From Streptomyces pyxinicus (GTDB taxonomy: Bacteria; Actinomycetota; Actinomycetes; Streptomycetales; Streptomycetaceae), in assembly GCF_024753135.1 (NCBI RefSeq), contig NZ_JANUGP010000010.1, positions 62,001-126,000 on the forward strand: a stretch of DNA of 64,000 nucleotides, given 5' to 3'. The notes below the pieces were generated by a model that was not told the origin of the DNA, ran no database searches, and saw nothing but the letters and a program-made list of their open reading frames with translations. Both the position numbers and the translations under genes were made by a program. Shown in pieces: positions 25,982 through 35,070 of this stretch. Each line of letters starts with the position of its first letter. Positions within the stretch are counted from its first letter, which is position 1.

Positions 25982-26125
25982 CTTTGGCTTTACAGGTGTG
26001 TGGCGTTGAACGCCCGGCACAGTGACAAATCGGTGTCCGTCAACGGCGAGAGCACCGACAACAGCGCCGCGCTGGTCCAGTGGCTCGGTGGTGACCAGCC
26101 CCACCAGCGGTTCCGCCTCGCTTAG
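25982..26125 (+). pseudogene. Ricin-type beta-trefoil lectin fragment
   Basis: The plus frame reads LYRCVALNARHSDKSVSVNG followed by ESTDNSAALVQWLGGD and a QRFRLA end, which is one ricin B repeat with its QxW-type signature. There is no start codon and no upstream enzyme domain in frame, only a 24-bp repeat. It looks like the last piece of a lost secreted carbohydrate-binding protein. Its TAG overlaps the stop of the convergent DUF3291 gene. The rest of the 25765-25981 spacer shows nothing else. Confidence 0.65.
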
Positions 26126-26700
26126 ATCGAGCCGTGGGTGTGCCGGCCGCGCCTCCGCACGTCCGGCACGCGGTCGGTAGGCGCTGTCGGAGTTCCGTCC
26201 GGGGCGAACACGCGGTGGAAGGTGAAGGCGTGCGGGGCGGAGCCGTGGGCGTGGAGGTGTTCCAACCGGGATACGCCGTCCTGCCAGGTGGGTATCTCGT
26301 CGTCGGGGACCCACCAGAGGACGTGACTCGGGTGTTCCGTCCTCTCGAACCAGTCGTGACGCCTGTTCAGCGCCGCACGGTGCGGACCGGTGTAGATGGC
26401 GTCGAAGGCGAGGGGGAGGTCCGTCCAGAGTGAGAGGGTCGCGTCCAGGGCGATGGTCCCCGCCGTACGGCCCTTGCCGTACCAGGTCGGTACGGCGAAC
26501 TCGCCCCACGCACCCCAGTCCAGGTCGAAGTGTGTGCCCCGGCAGCCGTCCGCGGCTTCGGCACGGGCGAGGTATCCCGGGTGCCGGCTGATCTTCCGGT
26601 AGACGGCCTCACCGCTGGTGTGGAGTGCGCGGGTGAGAGGTCCCGGGTCGGTGAGAGGTGACTTCAGGACGCCGAACGTGTACAGCGCAAGACGGGGCAT
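26122..26700 (-). CDS. DUF3291 domain protein
   Basis: A 192-residue protein fitting DUF3291, a dimeric ferredoxin-like (ABM-type) fold: MPRLALYTFGVLKSPLTDPG, AVYRKISRHPGYLARAEA, then SLWTDLPLAFDAIYTGPH and HVLWWVPDDEIPTWQDGVSRLEHLHAHG. Family members are small cytoplasmic proteins related to heme-degrading or antibiotic monooxygenases, but no reaction is proven. GGGAGAG lies before ATG 26700. It is the only intact gene between the accessory operon and the methyltransferase at 26884. Confidence 0.85.
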   Translation of the reverse strand: MPRLALYTFGVLKSPLTDPGPLTRALHTSGEAVYRKISRHPGYLARAEAADGCRGTHFDLDWGAWGEFAVPTWYGKGRTAGTIALDATLSLWTDLPLAFDAIYTGPHRAALNRRHDWFERTEHPSHVLWWVPDDEIPTWQDGVSRLEHLHAHGSAPHAFTFHRVFAPDGTPTAPTDRVPDVRRRGRHTHGSI

Positions 26701-26883
26701 GCGTCTCTCCCTGGTCGGGGGGATCTGGGGTGGGCGATTGCCGAAGACGAGGGGAAAGTAGCTGCCGCTGGGGGGCCTGTCGAAGTTGCGTTTTTCCTTT
26801 CTGAGTGGCCTCTTCCTCGGTGGACGTGTCGATGGTGAGAGGGCGCGTGCGGACGGTCGGCTCGGGTGCTAGCTTCCCTTCCC

Positions 26884-27534
26884 GTGACGGTGCACCAGGA
26901 GGAGACCAGGGCGGCCTACGACGGAGTCGTCGAGCTGTACGCGTCGATGTTCGCCGATCGGCTGGAGACGCGGCCGTTCGCGCGGAACATGATCGGTACC
27001 TTCGCCGAACTGGTGCGGGCGACGGGGAACCTGCGGGCGGCCGACGTGGGGTGCGGGCCCGGACACCTGACGGCCATGCTGCGCGACCTCGGGTTGGACG
27101 CCTTCGGGCTGGACCTCTCTCCGGTCATGGTCGAACACGCCCGGCGGGCCCATCCCGCGCTGCGGTTCGAGGAGGCGCGGATGGAGGCCCTGCCGGTCGA
27201 GGACGGCACCCTCGGCGGCGTGCTGGCTCACTACTCGATGATCCACACCCCGCCCGGGGAACTGCCCGCGTTGCTCGCCGAGCAGGTGCGGGCCCTGGCG
27301 CCGGGGGGTCTGCTCCTGGTCTCGTTCTTCGGAACCGACGGGTCCACGCCAGTTCGGTTCGACCATAAAGTGGCGCCCGCCTACAGCTGGCCGGTGGACC
27401 GGTTCGCGGAGCTGCTGGCCGGGGTCGGTCTCGACGTCGTTGCCCGGCTGCTCCACGACCCGGCCTCCGAACGAGGCTTCCTGGACGCGCATGTGCTGGC
27501 CCGCCTACCCGTCGTGTCAGGCGTCGTGACCTGA
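26884..27534 (+). CDS. Class I SAM-dependent methyltransferase
   Basis: A 216-residue methyltransferase with motif I AADVGCGPGHLTAML (about residues 44-58), an acidic GLDLSP strand end, and RMEALPVEDGTLGGVLAHYSMIHTPP as the post-I and active-site region. It belongs to the methyltransferase-11/UbiE type with small-molecule substrates. GTG 26884 is the likely start, but GTG 26866 or 26890 are also in frame; none has a clear ribosome site. The right flank is a 237-bp spacer without a gene. Confidence 0.85.
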   Translation: MTVHQEETRAAYDGVVELYASMFADRLETRPFARNMIGTFAELVRATGNLRAADVGCGPGHLTAMLRDLGLDAFGLDLSPVMVEHARRAHPALRFEEARMEALPVEDGTLGGVLAHYSMIHTPPGELPALLAEQVRALAPGGLLLVSFFGTDGSTPVRFDHKVAPAYSWPVDRFAELLAGVGLDVVARLLHDPASERGFLDAHVLARLPVVSGVVT

Positions 27535-27771
27535 TCCCGCCCGCACAGGGGAGACGTGCCGCCGGGACGTCGGCGGCGGTGCGGAGGTTGCCTCCCGGGC
27601 CGTGATTCCCGCCGTCCGGGCCTGTGGGGCTTCCCACCCGTTTTGGATCTTGACGTCCCGCTTGTGGCTCATCGAGTCTGGACATCCATACGAGGGCGCC
27701 TGAAACGGACGGAGCGCGGGAAAACGCCTCGCGCGGCGGAGGCGGAGACGGAGGCGGAGGGACGAGGGAAC

Positions 27772-28620
27772 GTGACACGGCGAGTGCGCCTCGACCGCTG
27801 CCGCCCAGGGGTCGCCCCACGGCTCGTGCGGCTCGCCCGCTTCACCGCCCGCACCCTGCGCGCCGAGTGGCACGCCATCGTCACCGACCCCGTACGGCGG
27901 CTCGCCCGGCGCGGGCTGTCCGGGCTGCTGCTCGCCTTCGTCGCCGCGTTCGGTGTCGTCTTCTTCCACGACATCGCCCAGCATCCCACCGGCGCCCTGT
28001 GGGTCACCCGGCTCGGTGGCGTCCGGGCCGACCTGCCGCTGTGGGAGTCCCTGCTGCGCACCCCCGTGTCGCTGTACGTGCCCGCCCTCGACCTGCCCGT
28101 CTGGGCCGGCATCACCCAGCTCTTCCTCGCCTTCGCGCTCGCCGAGCTGACCCTCGGCCGGGCCCGTACCCTGGCGATCGCCTACACCGCCACGCTGGCC
28201 GGCACCCTCACCGCCCGCCTGATGATCGCCGCCGGACCTGGCTGGTGGGGGTTCGGGCTGCCGCCCGAGACCGGCCGGGTGCTGGACACCGGGCCCTCGG
28301 CCGCCGTCGTCGGCCTGTTCACCTATCTCGCCGTCGTCCGACGTGCCCCCGTGGTGTTCACGCTGACCGGCGGTTCGATGGTGTGGGAGTCCGTCGCCGT
28401 CCCCAACCTGGCCGGGAGGGAACACCTGGTCGCGGTGGGTACGGCCGTCGTCCTCGGTCTGCTGCACGGGCAGGGGGGCCGGCTCCGCGCCACCGCCGCC
28501 CTGACCCTGCTCCCGGTCCGCCGCGCCGACAGAGGCCGAGGACCCGCTCCCCGTACCGTGCGCGCGGACGCCGGGCGCACCGCCGCGCCCCCGCCCACCA
28601 CCGTCCCCCCAGCCCCCTGA
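27772..28620 (+). CDS. Rhomboid-like integral membrane protein
   Basis: A 282-residue membrane protein with about six hydrophobic segments (GLSGLLLAFVAAFGVVFFH, WAGITQLFLAFALAELTLG, IAYTATLAGTLTARLMIAA and others). The TGPSAAVVGLFTYLAV segment resembles the GxS nucleophile helix of rhomboid serine proteases, and LGLLHGQGG could provide the His, though the usual GxSG is not exact. Actinobacterial rhomboid-like proteins of this size are often annotated without proof of proteolysis. The tail is disordered and Pro/Ala/Arg-rich. The start is GTG 27772 after GAGGGA. Confidence 0.72.
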   Translation: MTRRVRLDRCRPGVAPRLVRLARFTARTLRAEWHAIVTDPVRRLARRGLSGLLLAFVAAFGVVFFHDIAQHPTGALWVTRLGGVRADLPLWESLLRTPVSLYVPALDLPVWAGITQLFLAFALAELTLGRARTLAIAYTATLAGTLTARLMIAAGPGWWGFGLPPETGRVLDTGPSAAVVGLFTYLAVVRRAPVVFTLTGGSMVWESVAVPNLAGREHLVAVGTAVVLGLLHGQGGRLRATAALTLLPVRRADRGRGPAPRTVRADAGRTAAPPPTTVPPAP

Positions 28621-28782
28621 CCCGGCGCCCGCGGCGCGCCCCTGTGGCGCTGCCCACCCTCTCGGTGTGATGGTTTTCGCACGGCCCCCCGGGCGGGCAG
28701 CCCCTAGGGTGGCCGCGGAGTACGCAAGGCGTGGCTGACACCAGGGTGTTCGTCGCCGGCAGGCAGCTGAAGGGAATCCAGG

Positions 28783-31700
28783 ATGTTCCGCAAGGTGCTG
28801 GTCGCCAACCGAGGCGAGATCGCCATCCGCGCGTTCCGGGCGGGCTACGAGCTGGGCGCGCGCACGGTCGCCGTCTTCCCGCACGAGGACCGCAACTCGC
28901 TGCACCGGCTCAAGGCCGACGAGGCGTACGAGATCGGCGAGCCGGGGCACCCGGTGCGCGCCTACCTGTCGGTCGAGGAGATCGTGGCCGCCGCCCGCCG
29001 GGCCGGTGCCGACGCCGTCTACCCCGGCTACGGCTTCCTGTCGGAGAACCCGGAACTGGCCCGGGCCTGCGCGGAGGCCGGCATCACCTTCGTCGGTCCC
29101 GACGCGCCGACGCTGGAGCTGACCGGCAACAAGGCGCGCGCGGTCGCCGCGGCCCGGGCGGCCGGCGTGCCGGTGCTCGGCTCCTCGCAGCCGTCCACCG
29201 ACGTGGACGAACTGTTGCGCGCCGCCGAGGAGATCGGCTTCCCGGTCTTCGTCAAGGCGGTCGCGGGCGGCGGCGGGCGCGGTATGCGCCGGGTGGCGGA
29301 GCCCGCGCAGCTGCGCGAGTCCATCGAGGCCGCCTCCCGGGAGGCCGCGTCCGCGTTCGGCGACCCGACCGTCTTCCTGGAGAAGGCCGTCGTGGACCCG
29401 CGCCACATCGAGGTACAGATCCTCGCCGACGCCGAGGGCAACGTCATCCACCTCTTCGAGCGGGACTGCTCGGTGCAGCGCCGCCACCAGAAGGTCATCG
29501 AGCTGGCGCCCGCCCCGAACCTCGACCCGGAGCTGCGGACGCGGATCTGCGCCGACGCCGTGCGCTTCGCCCGCGAGATCGGCTACCGCAACGCGGGCAC
29601 CGTGGAGTTCCTGCTCGACCGCGACGGCAACCACGTCTTCATCGAGATGAACCCGCGCATCCAGGTCGAGCACACGGTCACCGAGGAGGTCACCGACGTC
29701 GATCTGGTCCAGGCCCAGCTGCGCATCGCCGCCGGCGAGACCCTGGCCGACCTCGGCCTCGCCCAGGACACCGTCACCCTGCGCGGCGCCGCCCTCCAGT
29801 GCCGGATCACCACCGAGGACCCGGCCAACGGCTTCCGCCCCGACACCGGACGGATCAGCGCCTACCGCTCCCCGGGCGGCTCCGGCATCCGGCTGGACGG
29901 CGGAACCACCCACGCCGGTACGGAGATCAGCGCGCACTTCGACTCGATGCTGGTCAAACTCACCTGCCGGGGACGCGACTTCAAGGCCGCCGTCGGACGC
30001 GCCCGGCGTGCCCTCGCCGAGTTCCGCATCCGGGGCGTATCCACCAACATCCCCTTCCTCCAAGCGGTGCTGGACGACCCGGACTTCCAGGCGGGCCGGG
30101 TCACGACCTCGTTCATCGAGGAGCGGCCGCACCTGCTCACCGCCCGCTCCTCCGCCGACCGCGGCACCAAGCTGCTCACCTACCTCGCCGACGTCACCGT
30201 CAACAAGCCGCACGGCGAACGGCCCGAGCTGGTCGACCCGTTGACCAAGCTGCCGCCGCTGCCCGGCGGTGAGCCGCCGGCCGGGTCACGACAGCGGCTG
30301 GTGGAGCTGGGCCCCGAGGGCTTCGCCCGCCACCTGCGCGAGTCCCCGACGATCGGCGTCACCGACACCACCTTCCGCGACGCCCACCAGTCCCTGCTCG
30401 CCACCCGGGTGCGCACCAAGGACCTGCTCGCCGTCGCCCCGGTCGTCGCCCGCACCCTGCCCGGGCTGCTGTCCCTGGAGTGCTGGGGCGGCGCCACCTA
30501 CGACGTCGCCCTGCGCTTCCTCGCCGAGGACCCCTGGGAGCGGCTGGCCGCGCTCCGCGAGGCCGTGCCCAACATCTGCCTCCAGATGCTGCTGCGCGGC
30601 CGCAACACCGTGGGCTACACGCCGTACCCGACCGAGGTGACCGACGCCTTCGTGCAGGAGGCCGCCGCCACCGGCATCGACATCTTCCGCGTCTTCGACG
30701 CTCTCAACGACGTCGGCCAGATGCGCCCCGCGATCGAGGCCGTCCGGGAGACCGGTACCGCGATCGCCGAGGTCGCCCTCTGCTACACCGCCGATCTCAG
30801 CGACCCGGCCGAGCGGCTCTACACCCTCGACTACTACCTGCGCCTCGCCGAGCGGATCGTCGAGGCCGGCGCCCATGTCATCGCCGTCAAGGACATGGCC
30901 GGACTGCTGCGCGCCCCGGCCGCCGCGAAGCTGGTCTCGGCGCTGCGCCGGGAGTTCGACCTGCCGGTGCACCTGCACACCCACGACACCGCCGGCGGCC
31001 AGCTCGCCACCTACCTCGCCGCGATCCAGGCGGGCGCCGACGCGGTGGACGGCGCGGTGGCCTCCATGGCGGGGACGACCTCGCAGCCGTCGCTGTCCGC
31101 GATCGTCGCCGCCACCGACCACTCCGAGCGGCCCACCGGCCTCGACCTCCAGGCGGTCGGCGACCTGGAGCCGTACTGGGAGGGCGTGCGGAGGATCTAC
31201 GCCCCGTTCGAGGCGGGCCTGGCCTCCCCGACCGGCCGTGTCTACCACCACGAGATCCCCGGCGGCCAGCTCTCCAACCTGCGCACCCAGGCCGTCGCCC
31301 TGGGCCTCGGCGACCGCTTCGAGGACATCGAGGCGATGTACGCCGCCGCCGACCGCATCCTCGGCCACCTGGTCAAGGTCACCCCGTCCTCCAAGGTGGT
31401 CGGCGACCTCGCCCTGCACCTGGTGGGCGCCGGCGTCTCCCCGGCGGACTTCGAGGCGACCCCGGACCGGTTCGACATCCCGGACTCGGTCATCGGGTTC
31501 CTGCGCGGCGAACTGGGCACCCCGCCCGGCGGCTGGCCCGAGCCGTTCCGCACCAAGGCGCTCCAGGGGCGGGCGGCGCCCAGGCCGGTGCCCGAGCTGT
31601 CAGCGGAGGACCGCGAGGGGCTGGCCAAGGACCGCCGGGCCACCCTGAACCGGCTGCTGTTCCCCGCGCCCACCCGCGAGTTCGAGAGCCGGCGCCAGTC

Positions 31701-32157
31701 CTTCGGCGACACCGGCGTGCTGGACAGCAAGGCCTTCTTCTACGGGCTGCGCCCGGGCAAGGAGTACGCCGTCGACCTGGAGCCCGGAGTCCGGCTGCTG
31801 ATCGAGCTGCAGGCGATCGGCGAGGCCGACGAGCGCGGCATGCGCACCGTGATGTCCACGCTCAACGGCCAGCTCCGCCCCATTCAGGTACGGGACCGGG
31901 CGGCGGCCTCCGACGTCCCGGTGACGGAGAAGGCGGACCGCTCCGACCCCGGCCATGTCGCGGCGCCCTTCGCCGGGGTGGTGACGCTCGCGGTGAGCGA
32001 GGGCGACGAGGTGGCCGCCGGTGCCACGGTCGCCACCATCGAGGCGATGAAGATGGAGGCGACGATCACCGCGCCGCAGGCGGGCCGGGTGGCCCGGCTG
32101 GCCATCAACCGCATCCAGCAGGTGGAGGGCGGCGACCTGCTCGCCGAGATCCGCTGA
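28783..32157 (+). CDS. pyc: Pyruvate carboxylase
   Basis: A 1124-residue biotin enzyme that makes oxaloacetate from pyruvate, bicarbonate and ATP. Residues 1-450 are the biotin carboxylase (FRKVLVANRGEIAIRAFRA, KAVAGGGGRGMR, HIEVQILAD, FIEMNPRIQVEHTVTEE). Residues about 500-1020 are the carboxyltransferase (DTTFRDAHQSLLATRVRT, GGATYDVALRFL, LHTHDTAGGQ). The biotinyl domain ends the protein with EAMKMEA; the biotin Lys is near residue 1090. Length and domain order are those of actinobacterial single-chain Pyc. AAGGGAA precedes ATG 28783. The gene feeds the TCA cycle and stands alone. Confidence 0.97.
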   Translation: MFRKVLVANRGEIAIRAFRAGYELGARTVAVFPHEDRNSLHRLKADEAYEIGEPGHPVRAYLSVEEIVAAARRAGADAVYPGYGFLSENPELARACAEAGITFVGPDAPTLELTGNKARAVAAARAAGVPVLGSSQPSTDVDELLRAAEEIGFPVFVKAVAGGGGRGMRRVAEPAQLRESIEAASREAASAFGDPTVFLEKAVVDPRHIEVQILADAEGNVIHLFERDCSVQRRHQKVIELAPAPNLDPELRTRICADAVRFAREIGYRNAGTVEFLLDRDGNHVFIEMNPRIQVEHTVTEEVTDVDLVQAQLRIAAGETLADLGLAQDTVTLRGAALQCRITTEDPANGFRPDTGRISAYRSPGGSGIRLDGGTTHAGTEISAHFDSMLVKLTCRGRDFKAAVGRARRALAEFRIRGVSTNIPFLQAVLDDPDFQAGRVTTSFIEERPHLLTARSSADRGTKLLTYLADVTVNKPHGERPELVDPLTKLPPLPGGEPPAGSRQRLVELGPEGFARHLRESPTIGVTDTTFRDAHQSLLATRVRTKDLLAVAPVVARTLPGLLSLECWGGATYDVALRFLAEDPWERLAALREAVPNICLQMLLRGRNTVGYTPYPTEVTDAFVQEAAATGIDIFRVFDALNDVGQMRPAIEAVRETGTAIAEVALCYTADLSDPAERLYTLDYYLRLAERIVEAGAHVIAVKDMAGLLRAPAAAKLVSALRREFDLPVHLHTHDTAGGQLATYLAAIQAGADAVDGAVASMAGTTSQPSLSAIVAATDHSERPTGLDLQAVGDLEPYWEGVRRIYAPFEAGLASPTGRVYHHEIPGGQLSNLRTQAVALGLGDRFEDIEAMYAAADRILGHLVKVTPSSKVVGDLALHLVGAGVSPADFEATPDRFDIPDSVIGFLRGELGTPPGGWPEPFRTKALQGRAAPRPVPELSAEDREGLAKDRRATLNRLLFPAPTREFESRRQSFGDTGVLDSKAFFYGLRPGKEYAVDLEPGVRLLIELQAIGEADERGMRTVMSTLNGQLRPIQVRDRAAASDVPVTEKADRSDPGHVAAPFAGVVTLAVSEGDEVAAGATVATIEAMKMEATITAPQAGRVARLAINRIQQVEGGDLLAEIR

Positions 32158-32274
32158 GCCGCGACGGCGGCGTGTGCCGGGCCCGGAGACCTCCCGGGCA
32201 CGGCACACGCCGAGATCCGCTGAGCCGCGACGGCGGCGTGTGCCGGGCCCGGAGACCTCCCGGGCACGGCACAC
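32143..32274 (+). terminator. Tandemly duplicated pyc 3' end with two terminator hairpins
   Basis: A 66-bp unit is repeated exactly: 32143-32208 and 32209-32274. The first copy contains the last codons (A-E-I-R) and stop of pyc; the second repeats them out of use. Each unit carries the hairpin GTGTGCCG, inner GCCCGG/CCGGGC, then CGGCACAC, a strong stem of about 14 bp. The result is two identical intrinsic-type terminators in a row. Confidence 0.85.
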
Positions 32275-32292
32275 ATGTCGTGGAGATGACGG

Positions 32293-32748
32293 TCAGTCCC
32301 AGAGCGGGTAGGTCATGACCCGCTGGAACCCGTCCGGACGGGCGTCGGTGTAGGTGAGGCTCATCCGGGTGAAGTGCTGCACCGCCGGGTCCTTCTTCCA
32401 GGCCTGCGGGCGGTCCAGCCTGACGCTCACCTGGTAGTAGCGGAAGTGACCCGCCGCGCAGTACGGCTTGCAGTCGTTGACCATGTTCACACCGGTGGCC
32501 GTGGCGCCGTCCGCGCCCCACTGCTTCCACTGGAGCCCGGAGAGCCGGCTGTTGCCGTCACCGCAGGCGAGAATGAAGTCGGTCGGACGGACATCGCGCT
32601 GCCACTGGCAGTCGACGAGCACCGGTGCCGGGGATGCGACCTTCGGTGCCGAGGTGGTCGCCGTACTGGCCGAGGCTGTGGACATCGCCGCGGTGAGCAG
32701 GGCTCCCGCCGCCAGGGTGATCGCCGTTCCCGTCAATGATCCGCGCAT
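32293..32748 (-). CDS. Small secreted protein of unknown function
   Basis: A 151-residue exported protein. A signal peptide is clear (MRGSLTGTAITLAAGALLTAAMSTASAS). The mature part has four Cys (VDCQWQ, LACGDG, NDCKPYCAAG) that may pair, and FRYYQVSVRLDRPQAW. GGGAG precedes ATG 32748. No family is recognised, but the small Cys-paired beta-rich look is common among secreted streptomycete proteins. It lies just downstream of the alginate lyase gene on the same strand. Confidence 0.75.
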   Translation of the reverse strand: MRGSLTGTAITLAAGALLTAAMSTASASTATTSAPKVASPAPVLVDCQWQRDVRPTDFILACGDGNSRLSGLQWKQWGADGATATGVNMVNDCKPYCAAGHFRYYQVSVRLDRPQAWKKDPAVQHFTRMSLTYTDARPDGFQRVMTYPLWD

Positions 32749-32840
32749 TGGCCGCTCCCGCCAGTCGTGCTGTGTCGGACCGCACATCGACGCTACGACC
32801 GTCCGCCCGAATGCACCAATCGCGCAGGTCGGAGTGCGTG

Positions 32841-33617
32841 TCAGCCGTGCGAGACGGTCAACCCGTAGAACCCGACCCGGGCGCCCTTGGTGGTGCTGTC
32901 CGAGGAGGACTGGTTGTAGGAGCCGGCCTTGAAGTACTGCTTGTACGGCTTGAAGGAGGACGGGATGGCGTAGTGGGTGGTCGTGCCGTTGACGGTCAGG
33001 TCGACGGTGTCGCCGCCCGAGACGGCGATGGTGTAGCTCCAGGTCTTGCCGACGGACACGTGCCCGACCGGGTGCGGGGTCTGGCCGCCGGAGGGGGAGT
33101 CCTCGGTGCCCAGCACGATGTCGCCGTCGCTGTGGTAGTACAGCTCGACCAGCGGCTTGGTGGAGGAGCCGCCGGAGCCGAGGTGGATCTGGCCGACGCA
33201 CACGTTCTTGGTCACGGACACCACGCGCAGGGTCGCGCTCAGCCGGTGGGAGCCGGACAGCGCCCAGTCGGCGGCGCTGCCGTCGCGGTTCATCTCGCGC
33301 AGCTCGGAGCGGGCGTAGTTCGAGTTCGGCGTGGTGACGCCCTTCTCCGGTGCCCAGAACGTCATCGCGCCGTCCCGGGTGTCCGTGAAGAAGTACGTGT
33401 CCTGGTAGCCGTTCGCGCCCTGGAGCCGGGACGAGGGGATGGTGGTGGGCTTGCCGGGGGAGCCGACGGGTTCCTGGAGCTGCCAGACGGACAGGTCGAA
33501 GTTGCCGCCCGGTGCCACGTGCGGGTCGGCCGCGCCCGCGCCGGCGCCGCTGAGGAGGGTGAGCGCGAGGGCGAGGCCGACGGCGGCCGGGGGTGCCCAG
33601 AGCCGGGAACGGTTCAC
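32841..33617 (-). CDS. Secreted alginate lyase, polysaccharide lyase family 7
   Basis: A 258-residue PL7 lyase that cleaves alginate by beta-elimination outside the cell. The three family motifs are all present: RSELREM (Arg/Glu of the active site), VCVGQIH (Gln and catalytic His) and YFKAGSYNQ (catalytic Tyr). A Sec signal with LALALTLLSGAGAGA precedes the domain. GTG 33617 is chosen from AAAGGACC upstream. Size is that of a minimal single-domain PL7 enzyme. Upstream is an inverted repeat that may be its operator. Confidence 0.95.
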   Translation of the reverse strand: MNRSRLWAPPAAVGLALALTLLSGAGAGAADPHVAPGGNFDLSVWQLQEPVGSPGKPTTIPSSRLQGANGYQDTYFFTDTRDGAMTFWAPEKGVTTPNSNYARSELREMNRDGSAADWALSGSHRLSATLRVVSVTKNVCVGQIHLGSGGSSTKPLVELYYHSDGDIVLGTEDSPSGGQTPHPVGHVSVGKTWSYTIAVSGGDTVDLTVNGTTTHYAIPSSFKPYKQYFKAGSYNQSSSDSTTKGARVGFYGLTVSHG

Positions 33618-33667
33618 GGTGGGGGGTCCTTTCGCGAGAAGGACACGCCCGGCGCTCACATCCCGTG

Positions 33668-33683
33668 GTTCAGAATGCTGAAC
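33668..33683. promoter_or_regulatory. Inverted repeat upstream of the alginate lyase
   Basis: GTTCAG-AATG-CTGAAC has 6-bp perfect arms and lies 51-66 bp before the start of the lyase gene. A second, looser TTCAC/GTGAA pair (33700-33718) is nearby. Position and symmetry fit an operator of an alginate- or sugar-acid-responsive repressor; no such regulator gene is adjacent. Confidence 0.5.
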
Positions 33684-33749
33684 GCTGGACGCATCCTTGT
33701 TCACTGATGACCCGTGAAGCTAGAGGCCCGGCCCCGCGCCGTCAAGGGG

Positions 33750-34973
33750 TCAGCAGGCGCCCTCGTCCTGCCAGGGGCCCCATTCGGACGCGCCGGGCGT
33801 CTCGTTCTGGGTCCACCACTTGGCCTTCCAGTTGTGGTGGTTGTACGACGCCTCGTTCCCGCTCGTGTACACGGCCGAGGAACTCCACGCGTCCTTGCAG
33901 GCGCCGCCGCCCGGCGGGGTCGGCGTCGGCGTCGGGGTCGGTGTGGGGGTGCCGCTCGGCGGGGTGGCGCCCGCGAACTTCACCGAGTACTTGGCGAAGT
34001 CCCAGGCGTTCTGCGCCACGCTGGAGCAGGTGCCGGAGGTGCGGCCTCCATTGTCGGCCGGGGTGCACTGCCGGTCCCGGTTCAGCGACCAGTATGTAAA
34101 ACGGTCCATGTGGTGACTTGTCGCGTAGTCGAGCACCGTCTGGAAGTCGGCCTGGCTGAAGTACTCGCCGGTGTCGCTGCGGCCGTTCATGCCGGAGAAG
34201 CCCTCGTGGGCGTAGGCGGTCGCCTGGTCCCAGCCGAACGTGGACTGGAGGATCGTGTTGAAGTTGGTCAGCGCGCTGGTCTGGCTCGCCGCGCCGTTGA
34301 AGCCGCCGTCGAAGGGCATGATGGAGAAGTTGTTCGGGGTGAAGCCCTGCGACTTCGCCTCCAGCAGCATCTGCTTGCCGAACCAGCCGGTGCCGTCCGC
34401 CGTGCCGGCCGTGGTCACCGAGACGTACAGCCCCGGGTTGTTCTGCTGGAGGATCTTCGCGGCGCCGATCTCGTTGTGGATGGCCGCGGTGTTCTCGTAC
34501 TCCGGCTCCTCCAGGTCGAAGTCGATGGCGTGCAGCCCGTACTTGGTGATGACCTGCTGGTAGGCCGCCGCCGTGGCCGCCGGGTCCGCGCAGGCCTGGC
34601 CGAGCTTGGTGCCGCCGTAGCCGCCGATGGAGACCGAGACGTCACCGCCCTTGGCGCGGATCGTGCTGATCACCGACTGCACGGCCGTGTCCGAGGAGAC
34701 GGGTGCCGTGCCGCCCCAGGTCGGCGAGCAGCCGCCGCCGTTCGGGGCGAGGACGAAGGCGAGCTGGAAGGCCTTGAGGCCGGTGGCGTCCATGATGGCG
34801 CCGGCGTCCGGCGGGTCGTTGTCCGTCGGCATCAGATAGGGGGCGGCGGCGTACCAGCGGTTGTCGAGCGCGCCGGTGGCGCCCGACGCGGTGCTCGCGA
34901 CCAGTGCGGTCGTGCCGGCTGCGGCGAGCGTGACGGCCGCCGCCGCGCCCAGACATGCCCGAAGACGTCTCAC
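33750..34973 (-). CDS. Secreted chitinase, GH18 with C-terminal CBM5/12
   Basis: A 407-residue secreted chitinase. Signal peptide (ACLGAAAAVTLAAAGTTALVA), then a GH18 barrel with WYAAAPYLMP, SVSIGGYGG (the SxGG strand) and the acid motif HAIDFDLEEPE, where the catalytic Glu ends DFDLE; the first Asp of DxxDxDxE is His. A PTPTPTPTPTPP linker leads to a carbohydrate-binding module 5/12 (YTSGNEASYNHHNWKAKWW) for chitin. GTG 34973 follows GGAGG. Two DasR-like boxes lie 98-131 bp upstream, the normal control of chitinases in Streptomyces. Confidence 0.95.
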   Translation of the reverse strand: MRRLRACLGAAAAVTLAAAGTTALVASTASGATGALDNRWYAAAPYLMPTDNDPPDAGAIMDATGLKAFQLAFVLAPNGGGCSPTWGGTAPVSSDTAVQSVISTIRAKGGDVSVSIGGYGGTKLGQACADPAATAAAYQQVITKYGLHAIDFDLEEPEYENTAAIHNEIGAAKILQQNNPGLYVSVTTAGTADGTGWFGKQMLLEAKSQGFTPNNFSIMPFDGGFNGAASQTSALTNFNTILQSTFGWDQATAYAHEGFSGMNGRSDTGEYFSQADFQTVLDYATSHHMDRFTYWSLNRDRQCTPADNGGRTSGTCSSVAQNAWDFAKYSVKFAGATPPSGTPTPTPTPTPTPPGGGACKDAWSSSAVYTSGNEASYNHHNWKAKWWTQNETPGASEWGPWQDEGAC

Positions 34974-35070
34974 TGCGTGCCTCCAGAGGGTGGGGGAGAA
35001 GTGAGCCCTGAGTGGGGAGTCCCAGGGCGCGCCCCACCCTCCGGGAGGTGTTGCGGCCACGTCAATGAGT

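Noticed and set aside
27517..30213. Long minus-strand open frame (898 codons) opposite the rhomboid-like gene and pyc
   Set aside because: Its translation is Gly/Ala/Arg/Val-rich with no domain, and it is the usual antisense shadow of high-GC genes. The plus-strand products are clear.
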